From positions 25,578,385 to 25,642,384 of the forward strand of contig JAZBQD010000017.1 of the NCBI GenBank assembly GCA_036583965.1: a DNA stretch of 64,000 nt, written 5' to 3'. The stretch is from Prunella strophiata. Taxonomy: Eukaryota > Chordata > Aves > Passeriformes > Prunellidae. A model generated the notes under the pieces. That model was not told the origin of the DNA. It did not search any database and saw only the letters and a program-made list of their open reading frames with translations. Position numbers and translations under genes: made by a program. Positions 27,829 to 40,481 of this stretch are shown piece by piece (positions within the stretch are counted from its first letter, which is position 1; each line of letters starts with the position of its first letter).

Positions 27829-27857
27829 CATGATGCTCTTTGGACCAGAGCATCATG
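27829..27857. repeat. perfect hairpin, 11-bp arms, 7-base loop
   Basis: CATGATGCTCT (27829-27839), loop TTGGACC, then AGAGCATCATG (27847-27857). It lies exactly between the CR1 tail on the left and the ERV-derived block on the right, so it may mark a rearrangement junction. Confidence 0.8.
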
Positions 27858-27861
27858 TTCA

Positions 27862-28335
27862 ACATTGTAGTGAATTCTTCCCCTTGCCCCTAGCTTTGTT
27901 ACCAGCAAGGGCTTCCTGCTACAGTCCACCACAAACTTTCATGGCCTTCAAGGGGAACAGCCTGCCTCACCATGGTATTCATCATGGGCTGCAGGAGAAT
28001 CTCCTCCTTCCCTGCTCCACTATGAGGTCCTCCCCACAAAAGACAGCCCTTCTTGAACTTTTTCATAGGCTGCAGTTATTCACTAACTGCTCTAGTGTCC
28101 TTTGGGTAAAGTCCCTCAGGAACAGACTGCTCCAGCATGTCACAAGTCCTGCCAGTAAACCTATTCCAGCAGGGCTTCTTTCTCCACAGGTCTACAGGTC
28201 CTGCCAGCAGCTAGATCCACTGCAGGCTTCCCAATTCACAGCCCTTCCCAGCTGCATCCACCTGCTTCAGTGTGGGGTCCTCCACAGGCTGTAGGTGGTG
28301 GATATGTGCTCCACTGTGGACTCATCCCGGGGACA
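27862..28335 (-). mobile_element. fragment of an ERV LTR, same family as the solo LTR at 15636
   Basis: Reverse-complemented, this block shows the same kind of repeated units as the middle of the solo LTR at 15636-16690. Examples in plus reading are 'GCATCCACCTGCTTCAGTG' at about 28252-28270, 'GACTGCTCCAGCATG' near 28126, and 'CACCATGGTATTCATCATGG' near 27968. Neither LTR end is present, and there is no polyadenylation signal. It sits directly downstream (in minus orientation) of an ERV leader, so it could instead be internal leader sequence of that element that shares the motif. No protein frame here is real. Confidence 0.6.
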
Positions 28336-28682
28336 CTGACTCAAATTGACACTGGAATTGCAGTGTGCTCAGTACAGCAGCACAGGTCAGCAGCTCGGGC
28401 ACAGCAGTGATGCCATGGCCACCTGCCAGCCCAGGCACGGTGCCGTGGCTGTTATCAGAACATTCCCAGGCACAGGAGAGGGAAGTGATCAGCAGCACAG
28501 CACTGCAGTGAGTGGAGAAGGCAAAAAGCAGCTGCTAACAAGCTCGAGAGTCCAGTGTTCAGTCAGGCAAGTGAGCCCCATGGCAAGCACAGGAGCTGGC
28601 TGATTTACTGCTAAACAGCAACAACAGACATAAATTCAACCTAGCACACCCAACCAAACCTATCATTATCTTGAAGATGTGA
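28336..28682 (-). mobile_element. ERV 5' leader (internal sequence after the primer site)
   Basis: On the minus strand this follows the primer-site-like motif and the LTR at 28709-29274, where the untranslated leader of a provirus belongs. It is GC-richer than its flanks, and I can find no gag frame in it. The provirus is incomplete: no gag, pol, env or second LTR is recognisable in the window. Confidence 0.5.
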
Positions 28683-28700
28683 GCCCCATACTGGATGCCA
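28683..28700 (-). other. decayed retroviral primer-binding site, lysine-tRNA type
   Basis: On the minus strand the 18 bases read TGGCATCCAGTATGGGGC. Compared with the lysine-tRNA primer site used by ERVK-like viruses, 13 of 18 bases agree and all five differences are transitions, consistent with mutational decay. It lies 8 bases inside the end of the adjoining LTR, which is where such a site is expected or slightly beyond. Confidence 0.6.
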
Positions 28701-28708
28701 AAAAGGAC

Positions 28709-29274
28709 TGAGGTCGTTTAACCCAAGCCAACAGTAAATGTCATCTTGCTTCTTCCTTCCCACTGTGGGATCAGAGAGAGGACTGGAAAAGTAAAAATGA
28801 AAAAAAAAAAAACCTTGTGGATTGAGATAAAGGTATTTTAATAGTTAAAGCAAAATCCACGTATTCTAGCAAAGCAATACAAGGAATCCATAGAGAGCAA
28901 GGTTTCATCGTGTGTAATGGTGACTTGGGCAGACAAATGTCATCCCTCCTAAGGTCCACACCTTCCTCCTTTCTCCCCCATTTTATATGCTGACCATGAC
29001 ATCATATGATATGGGATATCCCTTTCAGTCATTTGGGATCAGTTTTCCTGGCTGCATTCCCTCCCAAATCCCTGCACACTCCCAGTCTCCTGACTGGTGG
29101 GATGGGAAGCAGAAAAAGCCTTGAAAGTCTACAAATACTGTTTATCAGTAGCACAAGCATCTCTGTACTATCATCATCATCATCCTCACCATGATTTTAG
29201 CACAAATGCAAAACACAGTCCCATACCAGGCATCATGAAAAAAATGGACTCTACCCCTGGCCAAAACCAGCACA
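28709..29274 (-). mobile_element. 5' LTR of an ERVK-like endogenous retrovirus
   Basis: In minus orientation the LTR begins TGTGCTGGTTTTGGC (from 29274 leftwards) and ends near GACCTCA at 28709, about 566 bp. A TATA box (reverse of TTTTATATG, 28981-28989) lies just downstream of a CRE-like site TGACATCA (28997-29004), and a polyadenylation signal ATTAAA (reverse of 28837-28842) follows. This U3-R-U5 order is correct. A primer-site motif comes next, so this is a 5' LTR rather than a solo LTR. The left end is fixed only by similarity of the TTTAACCC region to related LTRs. No matching 3' LTR or target duplication was found. Confidence 0.8.
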
Positions 29275-32200
29275 CCATAGTTGAAAAAAGGTGGCTGAAA
29301 TCAGTGGAATGCTCAGTTAATTCAACTCATGCTATAATGATGGAGCCTGGAAATCTCATCTCCTTTTACTGTCACTGGGGGGTTACATCCCACTGGTCAG
29401 CTGCAATCATCCAGTTCTCAGTGAGTTCTGCACTCTGATGGAGGAGAGGCTGTACTCCTCTTTTATTATTTCTTTAATGCACTTTAAAAAGGTCCATGTG
29501 TTGAGGTCATTCTTTATGTGAGCTCATAGTCATTAGTCTCCAAGCCTGTGCTAGTTTTGTGGGTTTGTGGTTCTGCAGGTAATTAGGCTTAAAAAAAATC
29601 TAAACTGTTAATTGAACAGTAAAATCCCTTTCTTCCTTCACAGACCTTTGAGAATACTCAGCTTGCCTGTATTACTGTAAAAACCTTGTGATATTTGCCT
29701 TCAGAGAAAAATACAATTACTGCCATTTTTCTTTTGCAAGAAAACTAAAAAGAAAATAGCAGTCCTAATACAGCAACAGGACCTGATATTGCTCCTGCTT
29801 CAAAGCAATACTAAACAAGTTCAGATTAGCATGGGCACTTTTTATCCCTTTGATCCAGCTCAGAGCACCAGCTTCTCATACCACAGATACAAGTACAGAA
29901 GCAAAACTGAAACATCCACTCATACCTTTTGGTACTACCATTTGAAGCCAAGTTCCTCAGAAAATTCACCTTATGGATGAAAACCAGCTTTTGTACCCCA
30001 TGTGGGCACTGTATTGACTTCGACCCATGAACAAAAGACAACTATTTTCTCACTGACATTGGTCTAATAAAAAAATTATTACTGCTGAGCTGTCCAAAGC
30101 ATTCCACACAATGTGCATGCATATTTTCCTTATGTCAATGGATACTATCTGCCTATTATCTACCTTTAAAACTCAGATTCATGTTTAGAATCATCTTCAT
30201 AAACAAATTCAACAAACTCATATTGCTATGAAATGTAATGTTGATTCCTACAACGTATATCAGACACAGACAAAGGATATATTTTTGTCCCCTTTGATAA
30301 GCTTTTAGTAAAGTAATTCAAAACAAGCAATGTACTAATCCATAAACAAAAGGGAAAAATAAAATTGTGTCAGCTAAAACTGAATCATTGTATATATGTG
30401 ATATCCAAATTACATGGTTACTGGGAATGCTTTTGTAATCACTTAATGAAAAAAAATGTGGAAAATACTTTCAAAACCAAAGAACATTCATGCTTAACTA
30501 AACTTTTCTACTCACTAAGGAATCACAGATTAGTCGTGCTAGTAAAGTCCATCAAATGTGGCCAGCCTACGGAAAACTCCTCTAAAAATTTCCATAAATA
30601 AAACCTACAGTCTATTAACAGCCATATAAAGCTTTGGACAATTTCTCTTGCCAGAAATTCAAAGAGAGAAGCAACTGAGACACACATTTTTCTAATGGGT
30701 ATTTCCTGAGAAATCATTATCACCACAAACCAGCTGAGAAGGTCTTTTGACTTCTCTCTGAAATTGCCAGTTGAATAAGATCAGGGATTGTGAGCTTCTT
30801 TTGGAAAATATAGGAATATGGGAAGCCCTGAAGAAAATAAGCTCCCTCAGATCCCAGGCAGTCATGTGAATTGCTCAATAGTTACATTAGTTTCAGTGGC
30901 AAATTTTCTCAGGTCAGATATGTCATTATGGAGGTGATAACACTGATCCCAGAAAGTTATTTGAGCTGATGGAGGCAATGACATCGAGGTAGAGCCAAGT
31001 CAGATTCTCCTCCTGATGCTGAAAATTTACACACAAGCAATGCATTTTGTGAACTGTGTTTAATGAAAGATAACAATTAAAATTGCAGTATTTTGTTTGC
31101 AGTTCATGCTGAAGAAATGTAACTGCAAAAGGAGTTATCATCCTAGGTCACTTATTTACTTATTTATTACAAATAATCATCCTGAATTATTACAGATGGC
31201 TTCATGATAGACAGCTGGTATAGTAGAAGAAGGTATACTTCTCCCATTGTACTTTTACTTTAAATAATTTTATATTCATTTTCAAGTTGATATATAGTTG
31301 GAGTCTAATGATTTTTTTCCCTTCATTTTGTCAAAGAGAAAATATTGGGTTTTTTTATTGTTGTCATCACTGGACAGTTTGTGAGGTAAAAAATAATTAA
31401 TAGGAGTTTCAAAGTAAATTTTATATAAATTATTGATGGATTAAGATCTCACAAAATTGAAAGGGTAAATAATTGTATTTTTTTGCTTTTTCTGCTGTGA
31501 ATTCACACTCACAGTGTCTTAAAGTGTGACTGTATTTCACCTGGTTTGAAATAATGCACATTGAATAGACTTAGACTCATTGGGTATCAAACCATACTCA
31601 TCAAAAATTAGTAAGAGTTCATTGGTTATGCAAATTTTCTTTTAAAAGGAAGAAACATGATATAAAGTAATTTCCTATCACAATTTCATGCCAAATAAAG
31701 CTTGTTAAATAAGTGTCTTCTAATGTCAGCAGAGAAAGTTGGAGCCTATATAGTCCTTCAAAACCAAAGACGAACAATAGCATTTCAACACTGAGTTTTA
31801 TGTTGCATTGTTGTGTAGACATAATAAACCTTTCATCATCACTGTTGTATATTATATTATACTATATGCGTACAATTGATAATAATTTAAACATCTAGGT
31901 TTTCTAAAAATTATTTGTTGAAAGCACCTTTTTCTCTACACGTGCAAAGAGACAGATTTTAAGTAAAAATTTAAGTTATAAGGAAAGTCTTGGGAAGGCA
32001 GAGATAAACATCTACTCATGGACAAAACAAAAACAACAAAAAAAAACCCAAAACAAAACAAAACAAAAAAAACCCCACAAAACAAAACAAAACAAACAAA
32101 CAAAAAACCACAAACAAACAAAAAAAAAAAAAAAAACCCCAGTAGCTGACAGAGCAATTATTTTGGATCATAAAAGAGACCTATTTTTTCAATAACAATC

Positions 32201-32482
32201 ATGAACACTGTAGGGATGCAGTTTTTCCTCTTATCAGGCTGCTGTGATGTATATAACTGGTTTTGGGAACAGGCAATTACTTCACATATATATAAGGTTA
32301 TATTTTATCTGTGGACTTAAATATTACCCATTCTAATAACTGTGATAGCAGGTAAGTACCAAACTACTCTAGCTCATAGTTTATTAAGTTTAACTCATTA
32401 CAAAGTGTTTTCAGGATTAGGGGTTATGTCTTCCCTTTATAATATAAATACTATTCCTGTGTTTAATTGTCCTCATTTTCAT
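29275..32482. other. unique-looking AT-rich stretch
   Basis: No gene seen. It contains a short (ATC)n near 29168-29183 just inside the LTR border and the A/C-rich tract at 32026-32139. All frames are short. Confidence 0.45.
32026..32139. repeat. A/C-rich low-complexity tract, (AAAAC)n-like
   Basis: About 110 bases made almost only of A and C in AAAC and AAAAC units, ending in an A run. This is the complement of the T/G tracts seen elsewhere in the window. Confidence 0.85.
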
Positions 32483-32890
32483 AGAGTAATTTAGGTTTAG
32501 GTTGGAAGGCACCTTAAAAGTTATCTGTTTCCAAGTCCCTTGCCATGGGCAGGGACACCTTCCACTAGACCAGGTTACTCAGGGCTCCATCCAATCTGGC
32601 TGTGAGCATTCCAGGTATGGGGCATTCACAGCTTCTCTAGGAATCATGTTCCAAAATCTCCAGCCTCCCAGTAAAGCATTTAGAATAATATCTAACCTTA
32701 TCTACCCTCCTTCATTTTAAAGCCATTCCTTTCACTACATGACCTTGTCAAAAGCCCCTCTGCAGCTCTCATGAAGCCCCTTTAGGTACAGGAAGCTGCC
32801 CTAAGGTAACAGAAGAGCCTCCTCCACTCCAGTCTGAATAGTCCCAACTTTCTCAGCCCGTCTACATAGGAGAGGGTCTCCAACCTCCTG
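32483..32890 (-). mobile_element. CR1 LINE 3' end, best preserved copy
   Basis: Begins TCATAGAGTAATTTAGG (octamer tail) and continues 'AGGTTGGAAGGCACCTTAAA', 'TTGCCATGGGCAGGGACACC', 'TTCCACTAGACCAGGTTACT', 'CCATCCAATCTGGC' and 'TTTTAAAGCCATTCC'. It then enters the C-terminal end of ORF2 in reverse ('TAGTCCCAACTTTCTCAGCC', 'AGGAGAGGGTCTCCAACC'). It is about 410 bp, 5'-truncated and inserted on the minus strand. No target duplication is visible. Confidence 0.92.
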
Positions 32891-34668
32891 TTTTTTATAT
32901 ATAAGTTTATATTATTTTTACAATCCTCTAGCAAACAAGCAGTATAGCCCACAGCAACAGACTTAATTTGCAAAAATGGATGATTTTTTCACATAAAATA
33001 ATGAATTTTATTTATTGCATTTAACTTATCTTTCCCCCCCTCTATTTAGGACAACACATTATATAAAATAAACTTGTGAAAGAAGGTTTTGAGAAGGATT
33101 TGACAGTAGTTTAATAGATATTAAATTTATTTTAATAATGTCCTTTTTGTTTCATTTTAGCTCAAGAGTTGTCAAGCAGTAACAAATGTCAAAATCTTTA
33201 TAGAAAGGTGCATATTGGTATTGTGACTTCAAAAAATATTCAATTTACATTATCCCTGGAAAATGCATGGCAGAAAAAAATAATAAAAGTAATGCTATTT
33301 TTAGGAATCTTGTAAATGTTGCTTAGTTTGTGGGGGAAACATATTTTAAGAATTAGTGAATTAAATAAAAGTAAAAATGTCTTATTACATTTTTGCTTAA
33401 CTTTTAGATTTTAAGCCCATAGGTGTTAAACTGCAAATAGGCCTAGTATTTACCAAAGGAAAAGATAAGTGTTGTTTCATTACTTCCACTTCAGAAACTT
33501 TGGATTTTTCATACTGTTTGTTACAGATCCCACTACAAGGCAAAGAAGATGATCTTTAAAAATTATCTGTAAAAAGGCCTCCAGTACTGAGTGATAATCA
33601 GAACAATTAATACCACATTTATGTTGAGATGTTTCTCATCTGAAGTCTTTTATGCCACATTATATTGTGGAATTAGTGTTTATTGTTATGGGGTTTTTTG
33701 TACTATATTACAGCTTCTTATTATAAGTACAGTCAAAACACACTCAGTGCTGGTGGAGGTACTCAGCTGCTGGAGCACAAATCCAGATGTTTGAGGCAGA
33801 AATCAGAGGAGAATCCTGCTGGATGATTAGCACTCCAATTTGACCTTGTGCTTTTGCAAGGTGTGCAGGTTCTTAACAGTTAAAGCTTTTCTGCTTCTCT
33901 AAAAGTAGAGTTTTAAAGAGTCTGGTGAGCAAACTTTGTAGGTTTCTGTCTTAATAGATCATGTTGTGGCAAACACTGGGACAGTTAAATCAAGACATTT
34001 TTTTCATGCACATCTTTTGACTAAAAACAGGACCACTAACTTTACTGTCTCTCTCCTAAAGCAGGTTTAGATCTTGTCCTAGATGTCTCCTCTCTTTGAG
34101 TTAAGGTGTCCATCATATTGAGTTATTTCTGCTTGTAAAAGAAGTAGTTAAAACATACTTTGTCCTGAGGTGTTAACGGCTTCATTCTCTGCTTCCCCCC
34201 ACAAAAATAAGGACAAGAAACCACTGTTTGAAACTGACGAAAATTATCACAGTATCTCAACTGGTGCATGTCTGATTGTTCACCAGTACTTTTCCCAGGG
34301 TACCAGGAGATAATCTGCATGTATTGTTAGGGGCCCAAGCACTCACATGCAAACAGCACTTCAACCAATACTGCTTCTAGTTCAAGACAATAGGAAAATA
34401 TTCTGTTTGCTGTGGCAGCTTCAAAAATTTAAAATAGAGGACTTTCTAAAAGTTCTTTTTTTTTTCTTTTTGTAGCAATTTAAAAAATGAAACTATGAAT
34501 TATAGGAGAGCTTTGGCTGATGCACTGTTTATAATGAAAACAGTTATACTTGCTACCTGATTAAAAATTGCTGACTGAACTTACAAACAGAAATGCATAT
34601 CGTGAAGACTTTAACATTTTTCAGCAAGCATGCATTGTGAAGATTAGGGTAGAAAGCTGGCCCTTTGG

Positions 34669-34766
34669 TTATTATAATATATTAATATTATATATTATAA
34701 TATATTATAATATAATATATTATATATTATATTATAATATATTATAATATAATAATAAATTATATT
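34669..34766. repeat. pure A/T tract, 98 bases, self-complementary
   Basis: No G or C occurs for 98 bases. The sequence is built from TATAAT, ATATTA and TTATAATA units in both orientations, so it can fold into cruciforms. Such tracts expand easily and are often mis-assembled. Confidence 0.85.
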
Positions 34767-37310
34767 CTATCCTTTGGATGAATTAGTTAACACTGGAGTC
34801 AGGAACATGGGATAATGATCTTCTGAAAAAAAAAGTAAGAAAAAAGAAAAAATAACCATTCTGATGTTTTAAAATATCTAAAAGGAAAAATTAATGTTCA
34901 TGATCTGATCAAGAGATCTTGTTACTCATAAATATTTAATCACAAATTATTTAATTTTTGTTAGATGTTGCTGTTCATCTCAGTGAAATTATTTCTACAA
35001 ATACAGTACTTGAAAAATTGATTGATATTATAAAACATATCACTATAATCATTGAACAAATTTTTCTTTAAGAGACGTAGGGGATTCAGATGAAACATCA
35101 AGTCTTGGAACCCATTGATTAAGATCAGCTTTTGTACTAGTTGGGTAGCACTCTAAAAATTACACAGAGATCCTTCTCTCTTCCTAATAATAATTTTCTT
35201 CTAATACTTCTTCTTAATCCATCTCATTGTAGTTATAAACTCATATTCAGAGTTCTTAGTTCACCACATCAGAATTCTGTATTTAGTAGCAATGCAGGCA
35301 GCCTAGCATCACCTGTTGCAATTAATTTGATAAATCTTTGATGTTTTTTGATGTAAATCTTTGTTTGCTCCTCCCACTAATTTAATAAAAATAAACATAC
35401 AGAAATAAATATCTACAGGGCTTGCCTTGCTGTTTGTTGAAATCTAATATGTATTTATTTGCAGGCAGTTAATACCTTTAGTGCTAGGCACAGTGTCAAT
35501 TCCCACAGCTACAAGCAAAGCAGAGGTCAACACCTCCATTTTTTATATGCAGTCTACATATGCAAAAGTTTCCATAACTATGGAATAACTACCAAACCAT
35601 TTCTTTAATAACTCAAAAATTTTGTTGTAGCATATAGCAAAAAAGCATGAACAACCATCTAATGAACAGCCCTTCTAAAACTCTGAGATTCTCTTAGAAT
35701 ACTAGTAAACCACTGGAAGTGTCCTCAGAGTCAGCTGTGTAAGAATGTTGTGGATTTTCATGATAATCTTTCCGTCTTTTCAGTTTCTCAAAGGTGTTTC
35801 TTGTAGTAAAGTTACTTGTCACAAAATATTTTTATGCTGACAAGCCATTGAAATGTGACAATTACATATTATCACACTTTAAAATATTACCTTTACTTCT
35901 GAATCACTCCTGTAAATGAACAACATGACAAATTGCACTGCTGTGACCTGACACAAAGTGTGTAGGAGTCTCTGGGGTGCATTTCCATTATTCATCAAAG
36001 TTTTTGCACCTGTTACTTAGATTCACTGTAAATGGCAGTAGAGGCATGTTGATCATATTTAAAATGTTTGATCATACGTTTTATGATGAAAAATTTTGTC
36101 ATTAAAAAAATAATATATTAATATATTTAATGTATTAAATGTATAATAATAATTATATTATATTATATTAATATATATAATACATTTTTTAAAACAATAA
36201 TATATTTTAAAAAATACGTTTTGCAAGAGAAAATCACAATTACATTCATTTTTGTTAATATATTAGTGCTGTCTCTAGGTTTAATCACCATTTTATTTTG
36301 AAAAGTGGAATAAAAAGCAAGGAGAACCTTTGGAAGGCTAAGGCTTAAGTTCTCAGCTTCTTTAGTAAAAGAATAGACCTGATTTTGGCCATTGGCAGGA
36401 AAGTAGTGCAATAAATATTTAAAATCTTCAGAAGTGGAAATGCTATTTACAAACACTGAAACTCAAAGATTATATTCCATCCAAAGAAATTACCAGTTTT
36501 ATTAAAAAGCACATAAGTCCCATATTTTTTGAAGTGTACTGGTGCTAAGTATATTTTACCCTCAAATATTTAACATACTACTCTAATAAAGTTTGTGCAA
36601 AACTTGTATTTGATGACCATGGGTAGCATAAATGCCAAACTAGACGCATACCTCAAAATGAAGTCACTAATGGTTATAATTTAGTCATGTTTTACATAGT
36701 CAAATAAAGACTGAACTTCAGGCCATGTATTTATTTGTGTATATGAATTTCATCACCAGCTTTTATGACTCTATAATAATTTTGTCTATGATTGCTACTA
36801 ATTTTTAAAAAGAGATTTAATCTCCAAAACTAGTAATATAATTAATAAAAGGCAACAATTATTTAATGTTTCCCTTTATGGCAAAACAGGTCTCATATTC
36901 TCCATCATATTTTATAAGTAAAAAAGTGGATCAAAGGGAATTCATAAGATGTCCTGATTTTCTACACAGCTTCCAGTTATGTTCTTAGTATCAAAATTGA
37001 TTTCTATGCAAATATCAGGGTTTGAAGCTGTCCAGACACAAAGTATTTGATGATACAGAAGTACCTGGATTATCCAAGTCAACTAAAGTGGCATATAAAG
37101 ACCTCTGCTGAGAAAATCTGCACAGAACAGCTGTATTGATGGCATAATCAAATCAGATGCCTCCCTTTCCTTTCGCATGGGATTTAGCAAGTCATAAATA
37201 CAAGAAAATTAACAAAACATATGGATTTTTTTGTTGTTATTGTTAAAGACAAATTAAGGCAATGGGCAGAAAAAAGGGGAAGAATGTCTCAGACAAAAAT
37301 ATTTACCGTA

Positions 37311-37342
37311 GGAAATATAAATCCATGGGAAATATAAATCCA
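37311..37342. repeat. two-copy tandem duplication, period 17
   Basis: GGAAATATAAATCCA occurs exactly at 37311-37325 and 37328-37342. It is a small local duplication with no evident function. Confidence 0.8.
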
Positions 37343-37656
37343 CTTTAAAAAAAAATCATCAGTTTTTAAAGCTAAGGTTTGTCAAAAAAAGACACTATGG
37401 AAATTTTTTTGTGTGAAATATTTATAATATTTAGAAAATTTACCCATTGCATCCAACAAATATTTCAATAAAATTCTATTATTTAGTCTTAAATTATTGC
37501 TTTAAATAGCCTTGTGTTTTTGTGCTTTTAAACCTGATCTCATTTCTTTCTAAAGGAAGAAGTTATGAAGCAGCCATTCCCATTCTTCCTCCATTTCATC
37601 CTGCCTCTTTCAGAACAAGTGAATTAGTTTGTTCACTTCCCTTTAAATTTTCCTAT

Positions 37657-37687
<31 letters not shown>

Positions 37688-40481
37688 GTATTTTTAGTTA
37701 ATACTGCCCAAGAATCTGTGGTGGAGCTGTTGGCTAAATCTCCTTGTAATTTCTGATGGTTTTTTCTTTCATTGATAATCAAACACTGAGAGGAAGTGGA
37801 GGAATAAGCACAACTGTCAAAAGGGTTAATTCCTAGTGAGCAGAAGTTGCCAGCATCTGCTAATGCTAGCATTTGCTAGCAAGAGCAGAACCAGAAATAA
37901 ATATTTCTTCACACTGTCTGCCTGATTCAAATCTCTCTTCCACACTGTTCAGCTCCCCAGGCACATTGTCCTTGTCCTTGCGGCAATTATGGTGGCTTTA
38001 AATGTTCTGCTAAAAAAATGACAAATTTGTCAAAAGCTATTATAATTAAATTTTGATACCCATCCAAAATATTTTTTCCTGCAGTCTAGAAGAATCTCTA
38101 TGACTTGTGGAAACCTACTTCACCTAACTTTGAATTAACCTGTTCCGTCTCTGACAATAGCCCTGCAGTCTGTGATTAAGTAATTTGCAAAATAAATCTG
38201 AGATTTTGTGTCTGTGTAGTCTGTTATAAGGTCCATTCAATGGTGTCTCTGCTGCTATCATGACAACAGGTAGCTACTGGACATGACTGAGTTCTGCCAG
38301 AACTGCAGGTGTTTCTTTAGACTACTGAAAAGATGAACTCTCCATCAGTATTTGTGCAGAGATAGCATACAGCCAGATGGGCAGAATTGCTCAGAAAAAA
38401 CAAACATCCATAAAGCAGTCCCCCACTCCTAGTGTTCTTAGCTAATATTCTTCACACTATTTTCATTAAATGTTGTGTCATCACAAAGTTGAAGTTAGCT
38501 AGAACTTCACCAATAAGCTCTGCTGATTCTTTGTGCAACAGTTCACACTTCCATAACTAAACTGTTTTTATTTTTTAAGCTGATAATATAATCTGGACAT
38601 ATTGACACAGGTTGAAATGAACACCTGAAGAAGTAGTGAAAGGAAATTTCACAGTCTGAGTGAGATACAATGCTGAGTGGTCACAGGATTCAACTTTCTG
38701 ATCTGAGTATCTGCATAGACAGATATTCCTCCTCAGGTAGTTTGGGGCTGCAGTCCCAAGTGGCTAAAACACATGAAGAAGGAATTCAGACTGAACAATT
38801 AGATGGCTGTTATACACTAAAACCAGATGGAGAAAGGGAGTAAGGAAACACCTCAGAAAACATCATCAGTCACTTCATCACTTGCAAACTTTACCTAAGG
38901 AAGTATGAAATGCACCTGAAAATCAGTGATGCACAGAGAGGATGGGTGAATAATTTTTTGGCCTTTTTTTAGGAATATTCTGAAGGAGGGTATAGGGTGG
39001 AGTGGTGTTTCCCCAATCCTAATGTCTTCTATCCCTTTTATAATGTTGCCACAAATAACCTGTACAGAACTTCATCTAGCATAAGGCATAGTTTAGGGTG
39101 ACAAAATATTATTGCAGAAGCAAAAGATCTGGTGAAGAAAATGTGTCTGTGTTTCAGGTCTCACACACTGGCCTGATAGTTCCTTTTAATTTGGGCTGCT
39201 TTGTTAGTCTTCAGAGCCCAACACCATCTTCTATTTGCATGGATGAGTTTTTTGAAAACGTGTTAGCTGCAGAGTTGCCAGTCTGCTTTATTAACTCAGC
39301 TGCAGTTCTACTTCCATCAAGGGCCTCTTGTAGTTTAAATTTTTTCTCCCTCCCTCTTGTATTTTTAATTTCTTCACCACAAGAGTTGAAGGCCTCACTT
39401 CTCCCAGCATTAGCTCATTAGCCTCAATCTTGGATTGTCCCCAAATATTTATAACTTATTTTTATTTCTCCCCAGTATTTCTTAAAGCCTTCTGTTGCAG
39501 TTAGAGTTTTGCCATCTGCCATCTTCCTGACATTGCAGTAGGGAACAACTGCTCTGAGTGATGTTTTCTGAACCATGATAAGTGTGTCTGTGTTCCCATT
39601 TCTCATTGTACTACTGTAACATATTGCATTTTTTTCTTCTGATCTATTACTGCCTGTCTTCAGTCACTAAATGTGGTATCTTTCAGGTGATACATACTTA
39701 AAGTGTACTCATGTCATTGTCCCTTCTCCGCTAATTCCACCCATCTTCCTTTTTCCCCACTAATAAGTGGGGAAAGTAACTAATAACTCACTTAATTTCT
39801 ACCTGCTGTTGACACTCTCCATGGTTTATTTAAAATGTTTCTCACAATGTCTAGGATTGAATATCTTACCCTAGACCATTGTTTATTAAAAATCTTGTCA
39901 TAAGGCAATTGCATTTATACATTTTTCTGAACATTAACACTGCTTTAGAGTTGGGGAAGAAGAAGGTCTATGACTCAGTAGCTGTGAAGTGTTATTAAAC
40001 AGGTCTACATCAGTAAAGAAAGAGCTGCTTCTCCGTACCATCTTTTGGTAGAAAATTCAGAGAAATAGGGTGGGAATGGGTGACTATTTTAAAAAATGCT
40101 AGTGCAGGAAGTTTCAAAATCATTGTGTCTTTATTGGCAATCAAAGCCTGTGATTTGTTGCATCTCAGGAAGGAAGAGATAAAGTTACATTTTACCCACC
40201 TTCCTGCTGGAGCCTGAGCTTCATTTCCAAATGACTTGAATTTTTCTAGCATTGCAGTTAAGGAGAGGTCAGATTGGACAACAGCCTCAGGTTAAGAGCT
40301 TCAAACAATCTGCCCTGAGTAACACTAAGTTTGACACCAATTTGTTGAAATAAAGAAGTCTCTGGGAATCCAAGCTGGCTTTGCATTCTAATGTGTGCTT
40401 GTGTTAATGTTAGCCTGTCAGTTCTGGGACAATGTCTGCACTCCAGGCTTTCACTGTGACTGGGAAATCCTAAGTCCAATT

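Larger units (their letters stand above)
32891..40481. other. unique-looking very AT-rich stretch
   Basis: No gene seen. It contains a pure A/T segment (34669-34766), another A/T-rich segment near 36105-36190, an A run at 37665-37687 and a 17-base tandem duplication (37311-37342). Confidence 0.45.

Noticed and set aside
27830..28603. Frames of 154 and 85 codons on the plus strand
   Set aside because: Antisense to ERV LTR and leader sequence; not genes.
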